Positions 24,702-37,163 of a stretch of DNA of 64,000 bases are shown in pieces. A model generated the notes under the pieces. That model worked only from the letters and a program-made list of their open reading frames with translations, ran no database searches and had not been told where the DNA came from. Position numbers and translations under genes: made by a program. The stretch spans positions 895,429 through 959,428 of the forward strand of contig JALRMH010000009.1 of assembly GCA_026119935.1 (NCBI GenBank), given 5' to 3'. The DNA is from Endothia cerciana (lineage: Eukaryota > Ascomycota > Sordariomycetes > Diaporthales > Cryphonectriaceae). Each line of letters opens with the position of its first letter. Position 1 is the first letter of the stretch.

Positions 24702-26354
24702 TCAGGGGGTGATGACGCCCTCCATGCTCCAGTCCTCCTTCTGCGCCCGCCGCAGCACTTCCCGGCCTTTTTCTGTCAGGTCTGGCTTCCCGCCGTTGCC
24801 GGTGACCTGTTCGAAGAAAGCGGGCCTGAAAACCGTCCCGGTCCTTTCCCTCTCCCTGGCCTTTTCCCGCTGGGCCTCCTCGAGATCCTGCTTGATAGTA
24901 GTGGCCTTTGAAAATTGCTTGGCCATGATGGCATCGGTGACGCCGCTCCAGAACTTCAGCGACTCGTTCGGCAGCTGCTGTTCCATGGGCGGAAGGGACT
25001 TGGGAGCGACGCTAAGGGGGCCGATGTCGATGATCGTTGTGCGCTTTTCTGGTGGGTGGGAGTCCTGTTGCCCTACTATTAGCAAGAGTCACGTCTCGGG
25101 TCAAGCGCGGATGGTAGCGCGCGAGAACTCACGAATGGCTTCGGTCCCATCGTAAACTGGATCTTGTCCTTCCATGGGCCGCTCAGCCTGATCAAGATGT
25201 CCTGCTCCGGAACGTCCTTGATCTTGGTCTTGTCGTCGTTGTCGGGATCATATCTGAAAATGAGGCCCTCCATCTTGTTGGTCGAGCCCCTCAGCCATCC
25301 CTCGTCATAGTAGTTGAGGATCGCCTTCAGCTTCGTATCTGGGCAAGTAATGTAGGCCATGTCGCCCACACTCACACTGAGAGCCCCACGGAAGATGCCG
25401 CCCAGGTGCGCCGCGGGATGCTTCAGCTGGTACGTCTCGTTGTTCCTCCTCTCCAACGTGATGAAGATGCCCAGGTTGTGCTCCCCAGGGCTGACCTTGA
25501 TCGACGTGCCCGTGAACTTGGCGCTGATCTGATCGAAGCCCCGGGCGTAGAGACCCTTGTCGGGACAGTCGACCCAGAATGCGCTGACGGGCGGGTGGTG
25601 GGAGGTCTGCTCGGTCAGGTAGGACACGCGCACCGCCGAAGAGGTCGATTTCTGGGCGGTCTGCGGGACGGAGACGGTGGACGCGGCCCTCGAGTCGCCG
25701 GATCCGAGCCCAGCGGGTACGGCATTCCTGCCGGACTTGACGCTGGAGGCACCACTCCCGGGACCACTACCACCGGCAGCAATGTCTTTGGTGCTGATCC
25801 TGGGCGCACTGTCTTCGGTGTCCCAGTTGCACTGCAGACAGCACACACGTCAGCACTCAGCTCAAAGCTACCTTTTCGGTCCCCGACCGGGGGGAGAGGG
25901 GGGCGTCATACCCTGAAAAACTCGCCCAGGCAGGAGTTATAGGGCTTGCATGGCTTCCCCTTGGCATATTTCAGGTCCTTTGTAAACCAGAAGCGTAGGA
26001 CTTCGAGCATGCGGTCGACGGGATCGTCGGAGGTGCCAATGGCTACGAAGGCATTGGGGGCGTCGAGGTAGTTCCAGTATTCGAGGTTGGGGGTGGGCTC
26101 GAGCAGCTGGGAGGGCAGAGAGAAGCGGACGGAAGCGAGATCGGCCACACCAATAAACCTGGCAGCGGGAGAAGGGTCAGCACGGCAGCGCGACGGGCGG
26201 TGACGGGCGGGTAGGAGAGGTGCGTGCAAGACACGGGAGGGGCAGGTACGGACTTCTTGAGGATGCCGACGAAGATGCGCAGCTTGGAGCTGTCGCTGTG
26301 GTTCTCCTCAGGGCCAGCATCTGTTGTTGGAGGCGGCGTCGAAGTCGATGACAT
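24702..26354 (-). CDS. KES1: Oxysterol-binding protein homologue (Osh4/Kes1 type)
   Basis: The four-exon model on the minus strand is 26254-26354, 25912-26158, 25133-25831 and 24702-25064, giving 469 aa (yeast Osh4 has 434). It is a short ORP without PH or ankyrin domains. Order: disordered N-terminus, lid-like LRIFVGILKKFIGVADLASV, FWFTKDLKYAKGKPCKPYNS and LGEFFRCNW. Next comes an inserted Gly/Ser/Ala-rich segment of about 55 residues, then the ORP signature EQTSHHPP at 190-197, whose two His residues bind the PI4P headgroup. Last is the helical C-terminus with FWSGVTDAIMAKQFSKATTI. Family role: sterol/PI4P exchange at Golgi and ER membranes. Intron 1 uses a non-consensus GTCCGT donor, required by phase. 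Intron 3 is spliced at CAACAG, giving KPFDSHPPEKRTTIIDIG as in other ORPs. Confidence 0.95.
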
Positions 26355-28051
26355 GTTGCTGGTGGACAGGCGATGGGCTGGAATGCCCGGGCTGAGGCGA
26401 TGGGACCCGATGTGATGTGATCGATACCTGTATGCTCAATACAAGGAAGACGGGTTTCTGGCCAAGGAGGAACCGCTGTCAGGGTGGCGACGGGGTGTTG
26501 TGTGTGTCGAGTCGAGTCAAGAGGCTTGGGACTTGAGACGGTTTCCTGGAGTTGAAGTTGAAAGGGGCGGAGCCGATACGATGTCGGACCAAGCGAGATG
26601 ATGGACCGGATTGTCGAGGAGGGAGATCAATAGGTCGGCGGGGGTTTTCTAGGAGAAAGGCGGTGATGCAGATGGAGATGTTTGTTCCTTGGACCCTTGA
26701 GGTAGAGGCGCTGCGCACGCACGCACGCACGGTCCGGAGCAGAGCAGAGCAGAGCAGAGCAGCAGAGAGGATGGGTTGCTGCTGGTGAGGCGTGTTCCGG
26801 TCTTGGCCTGGTTTTGGTCTGGCCTTGCACGAAATACTTACGACGGTTTACCATGTACACTATACCCTGCAAGCAATCTGTCGCGATAGATAAGAGAAGA
26901 TAGCAGGGATTGCCTCGGTGCGTTAGGGGGGGGCACTTGAGGGCGCACGGGGGTTCTTGGAGGGGCAGCACCCAATGTCCTGGGTAATACACCATGCAAG
27001 TACAAAGAAAGTACAAGCACATGTAACCCTCCCCTCGATCAATTGCAATCTCAGACTCTGAGGCTGCACGTTCCAGCGGACACATGAAGGCACGTGCTGC
27101 TGTCATATGCCGGCCTTGCTCTACAGGCACTGCAACAGATGACTTGCTACCGCAGGGGCAGCAAAAGTATAGTCCAGTATGCAGCCTTGCCGCACATGGT
27201 ATGTCCCCCCCCCCCTCAGGGCCTCTCTGCGTCCAATCATTTCCCCACGGGCCGCATTGCCCTGACTTTATTTCCCACACGATGCAGCCCAACCATTTTG
27301 ACGTTCTCGTTCTGTGATCATGGCCTTTGCTTCTCAGTCCGGCAAGGCGCTTCTGAGTCTGGAGGAGGGTGAAGGTTTTCATCATCAGATGCTTCTCAGG
27401 TATGTGCGGGGCTGGAGTAGGTGCTCCCTCCCCGCCAGATCACAAGGAGAAGGAGAAAAAGAAAAGAAAGACTACAGTATCCTGAGATTCCCATTCTTGT
27501 CTTCTCCTTGTCACTCTTTGCTTGCCCTGTTAAAATCTACAAAGTATGTCAATACTCACCTCACCTACTCAGGGCCTCTCTACTTAGGTCGGTATCTAAA
27601 TCTCCAAACACTTTGGTAGGTGACAAGGCATGTGTACTCTTGCTCAGACAAGAAAGTTCCGCATGCTCGAATCTAGGTATCTCTACATTCCCGCCCCGCT
27701 GCATATCCTGTTGAGGCCTTTTTGTATCACTTGGCTATCAGGCGGTCACAACGTGGTTGAGGTACGCGGCTCTCGTGGAGGATAATGGGGGCCCAACCCA
27801 TCAGTCTCCATGGCATGACCGATACTGTCAGCTGCCTTCGATTTAGATACGTCTAGTTTTCAGATTCCTTGCTAGGAAGTGACACCGAGATTTGAGATCT
27901 TAGAAGCACTCGACCTGTGCTATGAAGAGGATAGCCGCCATTGCCATATGTGTCCATCCAACTCCATATTGGTCTTCAGGAGAGGGACCTCGGGAGCACA
28001 CGAGCTCACTCACCCACGGGACGCCATCCGTCGGCACGGCGCCTCTGAATA
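26355..28051. other. OSH4 upstream region and gene-free DNA
   Basis: Contains the OSH4 promoter and leader. A tetranucleotide CGCA run and a GAGCA pentamer run lie at about 26,711-26,764, and a C10 tract near 27,208. A minus-strand frame at 26,627-27,385 spans these repeats and shows no conserved motif, so I do not call it. Confidence 0.5.
26711..26764. repeat. Short tandem repeats (CGCA)n and (GAGCA)n
   Basis: Four CGCA units are followed about 15 nt later by five GAGCA/AGAGC units. They lie about 360-410 nt upstream of the OSH4 start codon. Confidence 0.8.
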
Positions 28052-28300
28052 GCCGATTACTACGCCGTCAAGGCCAAGGGCGCCGCCCGCCCCCAGATCC
28101 CGACCGTCATCGAGCCCACCGCCTCTGCTGGCAGTGGCGACGGCGACGAGGGCGACAAGGGGAAGGGGCTGTCCGACGTCCCCTGCCCACACGTAGGCCA
28201 CGCCACAGCTATCATCGGCAACCGCATCTTCCTCTTCGGCGGCCGCGGCGGACCCGACATGAAGCCGCTCGAGGAGAACGGGCACGCTGCTTCGTTCTGC
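28052..28300 (+). pseudogene. Internal fragment of a kelch-repeat protein gene
   Basis: Frame 28058 onward encodes DYYAVKAKGAARPQIPTVIE, PTASAGSGDGDEGD, then VGHATAIIGNRIFLFGGRGG and PDMKPLEENG. The hydrophobic stretch before FGG, the double Gly and the preceding GHA are the classic kelch blade pattern, and the whole segment resembles fungal galactose-oxidase-like kelch proteins as I remember them. Upstream the frame meets a TGA near 28,046 with no ATG. Downstream of about 28,300 the similarity stops, although the frame stays open to a TAA at 28,370. No other blades are visible nearby. This is a duplicated gene piece without ends, not a functional gene. Confidence 0.7.
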
Positions 28301-28678
28301 TTCAATTTGAACTACACTTCTACAGGCTCTCGCGCTAGGCCTCGTTCCCATCATGGGTCTGTGCAGTTGTAATCCAAAGGACCAGGTCATCTTTGTGAGG
28401 CAACCAATAGACAATGTGTCCGAGCCACTAGGTCAGATTTGAACTTGGACTTGGACAATGATCCTACAATTTCCCGTGCCGTCCGCATCTATCAGCATCT
28501 GGATTCGTGGAGACTTGAAACTTTCAGGGGAGGCCTCCAGTCTGCCACAGCCTGTGGAGGCTCGATCAAAAGGCCGGCAATCCTGCCTGCTGTTCCGAAA
28601 GGCCCGTACCATGTTGCTATCTGTCGAGAAGTCACTATCTTTGTGCGTCGACGTATGGTCAGGTACCATACAAGGCAG

Positions 28679-28722
28679 ATGAGAGAGAGAGAGAGGGAGA
28701 GAGAGAGAGAGAGAGAGAGAGA
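28679..28722. repeat. (GA)n microsatellite
   Basis: About 20 GA units with one GGG interruption. Confidence 0.95.
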
Positions 28723-31688
28723 TGCATGGCATGGGTGGGTATTAACACGAACACCGAGGCCAGATCGATAGATGCTAGCTATTATTTCGAGAGCTCGTGG
28801 GCAACCTCCTTGATTCCCATATGAGGAAAGGACAAGGAGCTGTGGTGTAGGACCAAGGTATCGGAGAGAACCAACGATGGCCTCGCAGGTTCTGTGTTAG
28901 AAGTTTCACCTCCGAGATTGACAGCATGGGGTCCCAGATACTCAACTGCAGGCCGGGAGACAGAAACGAGTCCGAATTTCCAATATTATGAATCTGTATC
29001 TAAGTCGTGACGTACCGCCACTGGATCTATGTCTAAGACTCCGAAAATCTACTTGCTCTGTCGTGGTGCAGAACATGGACAGAGCCACTACTACATTCAC
29101 CTTGGGATTCAGTTGTGGATTGCATGTCCAGGTATTAATTCGACCCAACAAGTCCATTGCCGTCGTGTTTTGCCCCACTGCGCTCTATCTGACTCGAGAT
29201 AATCCCATTGCACTTTACTCAATCTTTCCTGGAGGTACGTTGGTACTCTCGGCTGCCACAGTAGCACACGCAGACACTATCACGTCTCTGGTCTCATGAG
29301 CATATCCCTTTTCGGATGTCTTCTTTCTCCACGATAAACCCGGTATGCTCCGTGATATAACCAGTCGTGTGCTCTTGACAGCGTCTGGCGAGCGACGACC
29401 AGGCTGCTGTTATGCCGTGTCTGACTTCTTTCGTATACGTAAGATCCCATATATGACGACTTTAAAAGGGCGGTCCACCTCCGGCTGACTGGGAATGATG
29501 TATGGTCTATATAGGCTGACCTCATACACCATACCCTCGTGGAAGACCAGCCAGGATCTAAATATCCACCCGGCCTACCTTACTACCATATCCGTGCGGC
29601 AGAGACAACGTTGAACCACTGAGGCATCATGTAAATCACGTACCATTGCCCATAACCAGTTCTACCATGCGTTCAGCGAGGCTGACCGGGTATCCGGGCG
29701 CGCTCTCTGAGGCGCAGCATCTAGATGGCAGCCCTTGCCAGGCCAATACACGCTATGCGTATTTATGTCTGATAGAGCAGGGCAAATACCAAGAGGGACG
29801 AGGACAGACAGTATTTGTACAGCGCACTCCTAGAGGCGCAGGCACGACGATCCGGTTCAGCTTCTGGATCAAATGTGATATTTTTGACATCCAAGTACTG
29901 TATCTTCGTTGGATGATTGACCTATGTATGGCTACATGGCTCGTGCTGGTAGTAACCGACATGTCCATGGTTCGAGTCCTCCTGGGCACCCTGCGCATCG
30001 AGGTAGTCGTTCTTTCAGCTTGTCCACGCTGTAGTTTTGGAAAGAGTCATCCATATGTGGCCAGTGATCTGCCGCTGATGAGTTTACCAAAAGGCATAGT
30101 TGCCTTGGTTGCCAACAGGAGTGAGGTCTGGCGGTGTGATTCACCACATGTACCACCGTGGAACCCAACCGCGGACGCCGACGATATTGACATACGGACG
30201 TTGCAGGCAATAGCCCTTGAGCTCTGCGCATTGCTTTTGACACAGTCCAGCTGCTACATACCGGTACCGACTCCTTGAGGCTTCCGCCTATCTCGCCGGC
30301 GCCCCTCAACAGCCCGTGTCGCCTCGGCCGTGCTGCAATTCGCAGATCTACGAAAAGCCGGGCGTCTTGAGATGTTACTTCTGGTACCTCCGAGGGACAA
30401 AGGTAACCCTCCCTCCCTCCCTCAGAAGCGGACTTGAGCTACGCTCGACGATGCATCCCTGCGCTAAAGAGGGTGGTGTATCTATCATGACCCCCATAAG
30501 AAGCCCATTCACGATCACAGAGACGTGCAGAATATGCGCACAGCCTCGGTTTATTAATAGCAACGCAAGCGGCGGTGGACGAATGAGGAGACGCCTTTTC
30601 CCTTACCAAGCCTTCCCGCTGCAATAAGTCGCCGCAGGGAAGAGGGGCCCAAAATCCGGTTGCGAGGAAAATATAGGTTGCACTGGGTAGGACTCACGAG
30701 GCGGCACAAGAACGACAAACGGCAAGTGATTGACATTGGATTCGACAATCCGGAGTGATACGAAGAAGCCATATGCAAGCACAACCCCCGAGCGGAGTCG
30801 ACGGCAGGTTCGGCGACAGGATCTACATGACGCAGCAAGCGAGTCCCGGGCCAGGGGACGACGGCCGAGGAACACTTGGACCTTCATCCCGGGATCGTCA
30901 GACCCGCGAGGCTTGACACGAGGCGCTCTCCGCCTTGGTGGCGACCTGGGAGCCGGAAAATTCTACAGTACGATGAGATAATCCCTGGGGCTGCCTTGCG
31001 ATTGTGCTCGGCTAATGCTGGTCGATGGGGATGGTTGGGCGGCACACGAGCATAGTGTAACATCTGGTTGGGGCCGAAGATGACCAGGGTCCAAAAAGGT
31101 CAACGAGGGCTTTACATAGTATCAACTGGCCCAGGGCCTCCTCCAACTTTCCCATCCCTTTTTTCCTTTACGAGTGTCGATCAGCCGAAAAACAAGAGAC
31201 ACGGAGGGGCACTCGTGCGTTTGGGGGGGGGGGGGGAGGAGGAACAGAAATGCAGGGTCCACTGCATGTCGGGGGACATTACAATCCAGGGTCGGTGAGC
31301 AATAACCCTTCCTAAGCTTAAAAGGCGTGGGACTATTCGGCATGGTCCCTGCCTTAGGGTACACCGGCAGGACAGTGCCAGATTGCATCTGACAGCCCGT
31401 TGCGACCCTTGGCACCGTTGGCTGGTTGGTGGTCGTCGGCGTGGTGTGGTGCTTCTAGAAGTAGACTCCGGCAATAGTTCCGGAGGCAGACCCCTGGATT
31501 CGAGGGGCCACCTACCGCATCAGGCCAGCTCTGTCTGGTCTGGGAGAAACGGCGGTAAGGGGGCAGCGCTTTGTTGAAGATGTTCTTGGCCAGTGTGTGA
31601 TTCTTGATTCCTTGCCGTGCCCGGTCCCCCCTGCTGCAGCGGGAGGCGGACTCAACAACGAAGTGGGCAGCACCCCTGGTCAGTTGTA

Positions 31689-31689
31689 G

Positions 31690-31729
<40 letters not shown>
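31689..31729. repeat. (GTT)n microsatellite
   Basis: Thirteen or so GTT units. On the minus strand this would read CAA and encode poly-Gln, but the surrounding frame has no other coding signal. Confidence 0.95.
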
Positions 31730-34275
31730 GAGGGCATCGTCTGTGCACGAGAAGACCCTAAAGGTCCGGCGCCGGCATCCGGATGTGGACGAGTTGCTGC
31801 GGGCCCGGGCGTCAAGAAGCTCTCGCGGATCCGGGCCGGTACGTGAAATTACAACGGCGGACGGACCTCGCTCTCCATTCGAACTCTCCCAAATCTCTCA
31901 CCCTCCCTCCCTCTATTTGTTAATTCAATTTTAAAAAGAAAATTTCTTTCTCCCTCTCTTTTTAATCCCTTTCTCTCCTGGTGGCTCGCTGACCGGGAAG
32001 AAAATGTTGGTCATGCCCGACAAATGATCTGCAACGTGGCTCCCACCGGGGGCCTGTCCCAGCACTGATTGGCTCGGCCCTAGTGTGCACGCCCACCTCT
32101 TGCGTGTGCTGTCGGCGATGCTGGCGATTTTGTCTTGGGAATGGTGCGCCGCGCAGGTCTCCATAATGACGCCATGGCCACTGTCCGGGGAGGTTGACAT
32201 GCCACAGCCTCGTCTCCGGCCGCGAAGCAGCGGGGATGGGAGGAGTGGGCGGGCGGGCCATGTGGATGATATGTGGACATGCCTACGAGTCAGGCCTACG
32301 CTCCTGTCATTTTCTGGCACCTGGCACCATCCTCCCGTGTTGGTTATGACGATGGCATCGGCCCGAGTACGGTGGTATCGCGAAATAAGCTACGGGCGGA
32401 TGAGCTGGGGCTCACTTGAGGTTTCGGAGGCATGGCGTCCTCAGCCGGCAGTAAAGTCGACATGAATGGACGCAGAGAGGGAGAAGGCTCGGGCTCCGGG
32501 GAACAGGGATGAGGTCGTTTTAAAGGGCTGTGGATGGTGGGGGGGGGGGGGAATATTTTGAGATTTTTCTGCCAGGGAGGGTGATGTGATGTCATGGCTC
32601 TCCTCACGAAGCTTCAGAGTTCATACCATAACACCGGACTCTGGGTCGACTACTTAGCGGACCATGAAAGGGAACATGGTGGATTCGTGCCAGGTAGAAC
32701 AACGCATTGCACAGTGTCAATCCGACATGACACAGGAGGGGGGGGGAGAGAAGGGATCATGGGCATGGGATTTGTGATTTGTGAAATTCCTGTCTAGTTG
32801 AGGCCTTGGTTCATATTGTACCATAATACCACCACATAATACTAGTTAGTGTCTCTTCCCCACTGCGAAGGAGATGTGGGCCCCGGCTCAACTCGGCTCC
32901 CTGTTTGTGGGGGGGGGGGGGGTTCGTTCGCAGTGCTCGCCTGGCTCCAAGGGCCCGGGGACCGTCTGTCCCCCACCCGGAACGCATCACACTACACTAC
33001 GAATGGAATCAGCACGGGATGAAACTGTCAGATGGCCGTGAGTGACGTCACCGACGTCGCGAAATCGGCTGGACGTCCCAACACGTCCCATAACCGTCAC
33101 CAGGAATATCACGGTGGAGGGACGTCGTGTTTTGTTGATCGCACCACAGAGGAAGGAGGGGAAAATTTTTACTTTTTATCTTTCCTTCCGTTTTTTTTTA
33201 ATTTTTAATTTTTTACAGGTACCGTGCGGGCTATTTTTGTGTCAACGTGACATCGCCAGGAACGCGGCGTGGGACGCGTCAGGGCTATCAGAACATGGTG
33301 TCCCCGCTCGGGTCGTCTGGTGTCATATGGCGTCCCCCCGAGCAATGCATCCATGCTGCAAGCCGTGGTGCATAGCTGCATAGTCGTCGAAGCCGCAGGC
33401 AGTTAGCGAACCGCGCCAGATGGCAACGCGATCCCATCGCTGTGAGGAGGGGAGGATCAAGACCGAGATGGGTTGGAACAATAGGTCACGTGGCCCACCC
33501 CTACAGTATTATTGCGGTTTCGCGCACTCCTGCAAGAGGCAGGAGGGATACTGTGTATGCTCTTCAATCCCGACCGTGGAGGTGTCCGAGCCCGTGTCAG
33601 GCCAAGGAAAAAAGAGAAAAAGGGGAGGAGGGGAAAGAGAAAGATGCGACAATCTTAGGGTCCAGTGGGCCACGGGCTGTATCTCCCAGCGAGGACTAGT
33701 CCTAGTCGTTGAAGATTGCCTGTTATGCGTGCGTGCCTGCAACGCTGACGGACGGGCTACTCCCTAGGCCTGACCTGATCCGACCTAGGTTCGTGGGCTC
33801 AGGCCGGCGGCTGTTGTCGGTAGCTACCATTCGGGCCGTCCAACGTCTCCAGGTGATAGACGTCAACTGTCCTGACGTGCTGGTGGTGGTCCTAAGTGCA
33901 CTTCCACGTCGTAACTCGGGATCTCGGCTTCCACGGAAGTGGCCACGGCCACGTAGCCACAACAATCATTGCAACTACTCATGTACGCCCTCTATGTACG
34001 CCCCTCTCGGAAGTGCCAGGGACCACATGGGCGCCGCGCAGAAGCGCGCACGGCAAGAGGGACTTGTGATGAGCCGAGCACAAGGCTAAACTTAGAAGCC
34101 CGTGACGAGTTGTGGCAAAAGGATCAGCCACACCAGCCACAGGCCTCCCACATCTTCATTCGGCGGAGGTACGAGATGACATGGTGATGATGAAGGTTCG
34201 TTGTGGAAAATAAGAAGATATTTCGAGGCGGACGATCTGGTCGAGTCTGGGCGGTACCCCGAGGTATGAAATGAC

Positions 34276-34314
<39 letters not shown>

Positions 34315-34327
34315 GATGATGATGATG
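34276..34327. repeat. (ATG)n microsatellite
   Basis: About twelve ATG units, one ATTG slip, then five more. Confidence 0.95.
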
Positions 34328-34507
34328 ACGAGGTAGTCGTAACGGATAAGAATATACTTTCGAGGTTGACAACTTTGGTTGAGTGTACTATGGTAGGTGG
34401 TAGTGCGGAACTTGCTTGCTTGTGTGCTGGGCCGGGGTGGCGATCTCCCAAACTCTGCTTGGGAGGGCGTCCGTCGATCATGCCGCCCTTTGGACGGGTC
34501 CAACAAT

Positions 34508-34546
34508 CATTCCCCCTCCCCCTCCCCCTCCCCCTCCCCCTCCCCC
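34508..34546. repeat. (CCCCCT)n repeat, G-rich on the minus strand
   Basis: Six to seven CCCCCT hexamers. The minus strand reads GGGGGA repeats with more than four G-runs, which satisfies the G-quadruplex pattern. Confidence 0.9.
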
Positions 34547-36418
34547 CAACCCCCCGACCCGCCCTGCCGAAGAAACGCAATTAGCCCACTTGCAGATGGC
34601 TCTGTGGCATTCCCAGAAGAATCCCGTCGTGAACCTTGGGGAGATGCCATCGGCGGCATGCTCGGAGGGTGACCGGGGAGGGATATTGGGATGAAGCCAT
34701 GCCGGCGGGGAAGGGCGCGGAGAAAAGGCAGCGAATAGGTTCGTGGCCGTACAGAACCGCTAACTATGCTACGAGACATAGCAGGTACGTCACTGCGGCT
34801 GCGGACCAATCACACAACCTGGAACGTCCCTGATCTGGGATCTCGCACGAAAAAAGGTTGTTGGATACCGCATCGGGGAGACCTAACAAACCTTAAGGTA
34901 GTAGACGCACGTCACTGACACCCCGACTCGGCGGCGGCAAGGAGAGCGCGTGCACCGCCACACGGAGATCTGATCAGGTGGGGGGGGGGGGGGCAACCCT
35001 CGGCCAGAGGTCACTCGAGCTGGGGACGATGCAACTGACCGTCCCCTTGTCAGATACTATACAGCATGCCGTAGTTGTAGCAGCTGCCTTTCGTCAGAGT
35101 ACGAGGTTTCGACGCCGGCCGAGGAGAAGACGGGAGGAGGCGGATAGCGCCCGCCAGCAGTGGCTGTCGAGGACTGTGTTCACATGGGCCCAGATGCTGT
35201 CCAGATAGCCCGGGGTGTGTGATGGATGGTGTTACGTGGTACGGGTACGGTGCCAGATGGGCGATCGATGAGCCAGAGCAGAGGAGGCAGCCCATGATCT
35301 GGGTGCCGTCCTCCCGTTCCTGGCCTGGAATGGCCTGGGCCTGATGACCCTCACGGCGAGGGTTGTGTGCTGCACACCTTGGCCAATCGTCCAACTCTGC
35401 AGACATCAAGGTAGTAGGTACCGGTGGATGCGGGCTCCGCCACAGGTGTGGCGGTGGAGGGCACAAGTCGTCCGCGTTGTCGGGTCCAGATCACAAGGGG
35501 GGTCCCTGTTCTCAGCGCCACAGGATGTGGCGATCTCGATGAGGGTGGACTCTTTGTCGTGCCATAGTAATCAGTACCCATCTGCAGCAGTATCAGAGCA
35601 CTGGAGGGGGCCGGAGTAGCCCGCCCCATCGCCCAGCTGCTAGCGCGTCGCAATGTCATCTCCCCTCCCGGGCCGGATGCTTTTATTCTAGGCAAAACCT
35701 GCGCCCGTACCGGAGTATTGCCGTCCTGTGTGTCGGCGGCTGGGTGGTCAGGTGGCGTAGGGAGGAGCATGTCAGGGCCCCTTACCGTGCGCGCCCTGAT
35801 CATTCCCGCCTGCCCAGGCGGTCCTCGGGTGGTTAGCAAAGCAGCAGTGCCTGACGGCAGCGCCACCCCTGCTTATAGCGCTCCGTACAAATCCATAAGA
35901 GCTAGGTGAATCGAGGTGGACGCGCCGCAGGTTTACACCGTGTGGCGTACGGTGTGTGGAGGGAAGACGGTGACCTTGTGGGCAAGTAGCGCACGCAACT
36001 ACTCTTGTCGACGTCCCGTTGATACCCTCACCCCCCCCCCCCTGGACCCGGCCACGGGAGCCCCTGGTAATCTTTCCTGTCGCGCTCCCCTCCCCATGGG
36101 CTTGTACCTCAAGTACCATAGTAGCAGGTGCTATGGCACCATACACCATACCACATAGACAAAGGCGCTGTCAGGACGGGAGGCTGTTCTCCTGGATATG
36201 GACTTTTGCTCGGTCAACGCCAGCGGGACAGCCTGAAGAAGACCTTTCCTTTTTTTCTGCTACCAGACCCGAGCCGCCGGAGTGCCCTTCACCAAAGGGC
36301 CCCCGGCCAGCCCTCGACTCAATCTGGGACTCTCAAGACTCCAGCACCCACAATAAATAACCCCGGCGCTGTGGCCACCCCCTGCCCCCCCCCCCGGTCC
36401 TGCCCCTCTGCCCCAGCC

Positions 36419-36446
36419 GCCGTACCGTACCGTACCGTACTGTACC
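36419..36446. repeat. (CGTAC)n pentamer repeat
   Basis: Four to five CGTAC units directly in tandem, about 1.2 kb upstream of the CP2 start codon. Confidence 0.8.
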
Positions 36447-37049
36447 TCACTGTACACACCCACACCCACCACACCCCGTCCTCTCTACCACAGGACTTCA
36501 TTCATAGAGACATACATATCCGACATTGCGCGGGTTTCCTGTTGCGCATCTGGCTGTTGGACCTCTTTGTTCTTCTTGTCACCCTTTTCCCTCGCCGGCC
36601 TCAGGCTCTGCCCTACCCGCGACCCTTTTAGCGAGCCCCATACGCTCACCATACCATACCAACCCTCAGAAACCACCCTTGCCTTATCGCGCGTGGTTTC
36701 TTGTCTTGTCCCGTCCTGACGATCTCTCCCGCGCGTATTATATTGTAAGCCGCGCCCGCAATCTCGCGCAGCCCCCTCTGGCTTTGTTGGTCTTGCTCCT
36801 GCTCTCCTCCATCGACCGTCTCGTCCTCCCTTCGACGCCTCTCCCTCTCTCTGCCCAACAGGCCCTGTCTCTCGTTTGTCGTCTCCCTCCGGCCCAACCT
36901 CCCCCGAGCCAGCCACGCCAGCCAGGCGCATGACCTGAACAGAGCTGAGGTCTCGCGCCCACGCTGCACCGTTCCGCACCAGCCTCGCCGACCACATCTC
37001 ATCGCACACAATCCCTGGACCGGGGCATCGCCATCAACCTGCTACGCAC

Positions 37050-37163
37050 CCTGCCCTGCCCTGCCCTGCCCCGCCCTGAGCCCGGCAGCGCTTGCGAAAG
37101 TGAGAGCGGCGGAAAGAAGAGAACAGCGACCCAGCGACCCAGCGACCCAGCGACCCAGCGGCC
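37050..37163. repeat. (CCCTG)n and (AGCGACCC)n minisatellites in the CP2 leader
   Basis: Four to five CCCTG pentamers at 37,050-37,075 are followed by five AGCGACCC octamers at 37,125-37,163. They lie about 0.5-0.6 kb upstream of the CP2 start codon, within the probable 5' UTR or promoter. Confidence 0.85.

Noticed and set aside
29890..29985. Possible tRNA: GGTTCGAGTCC resembling a B box near 29,970
   Set aside because: The flanking bases do not form a T-stem or acceptor stem and no fitting A box or anticodon arm was found.
31354..31815. Minus-strand frame containing poly-Gln from the GTT microsatellite
   Set aside because: The Gln run is just the CAA reading of the repeat. The rest has no coding features.
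35351..35866. 171-codon minus-strand frame in the gene-poor region
   Set aside because: No conserved motif, no splice partner, composition like surrounding non-coding DNA, and competing frames of similar length on the other strand.
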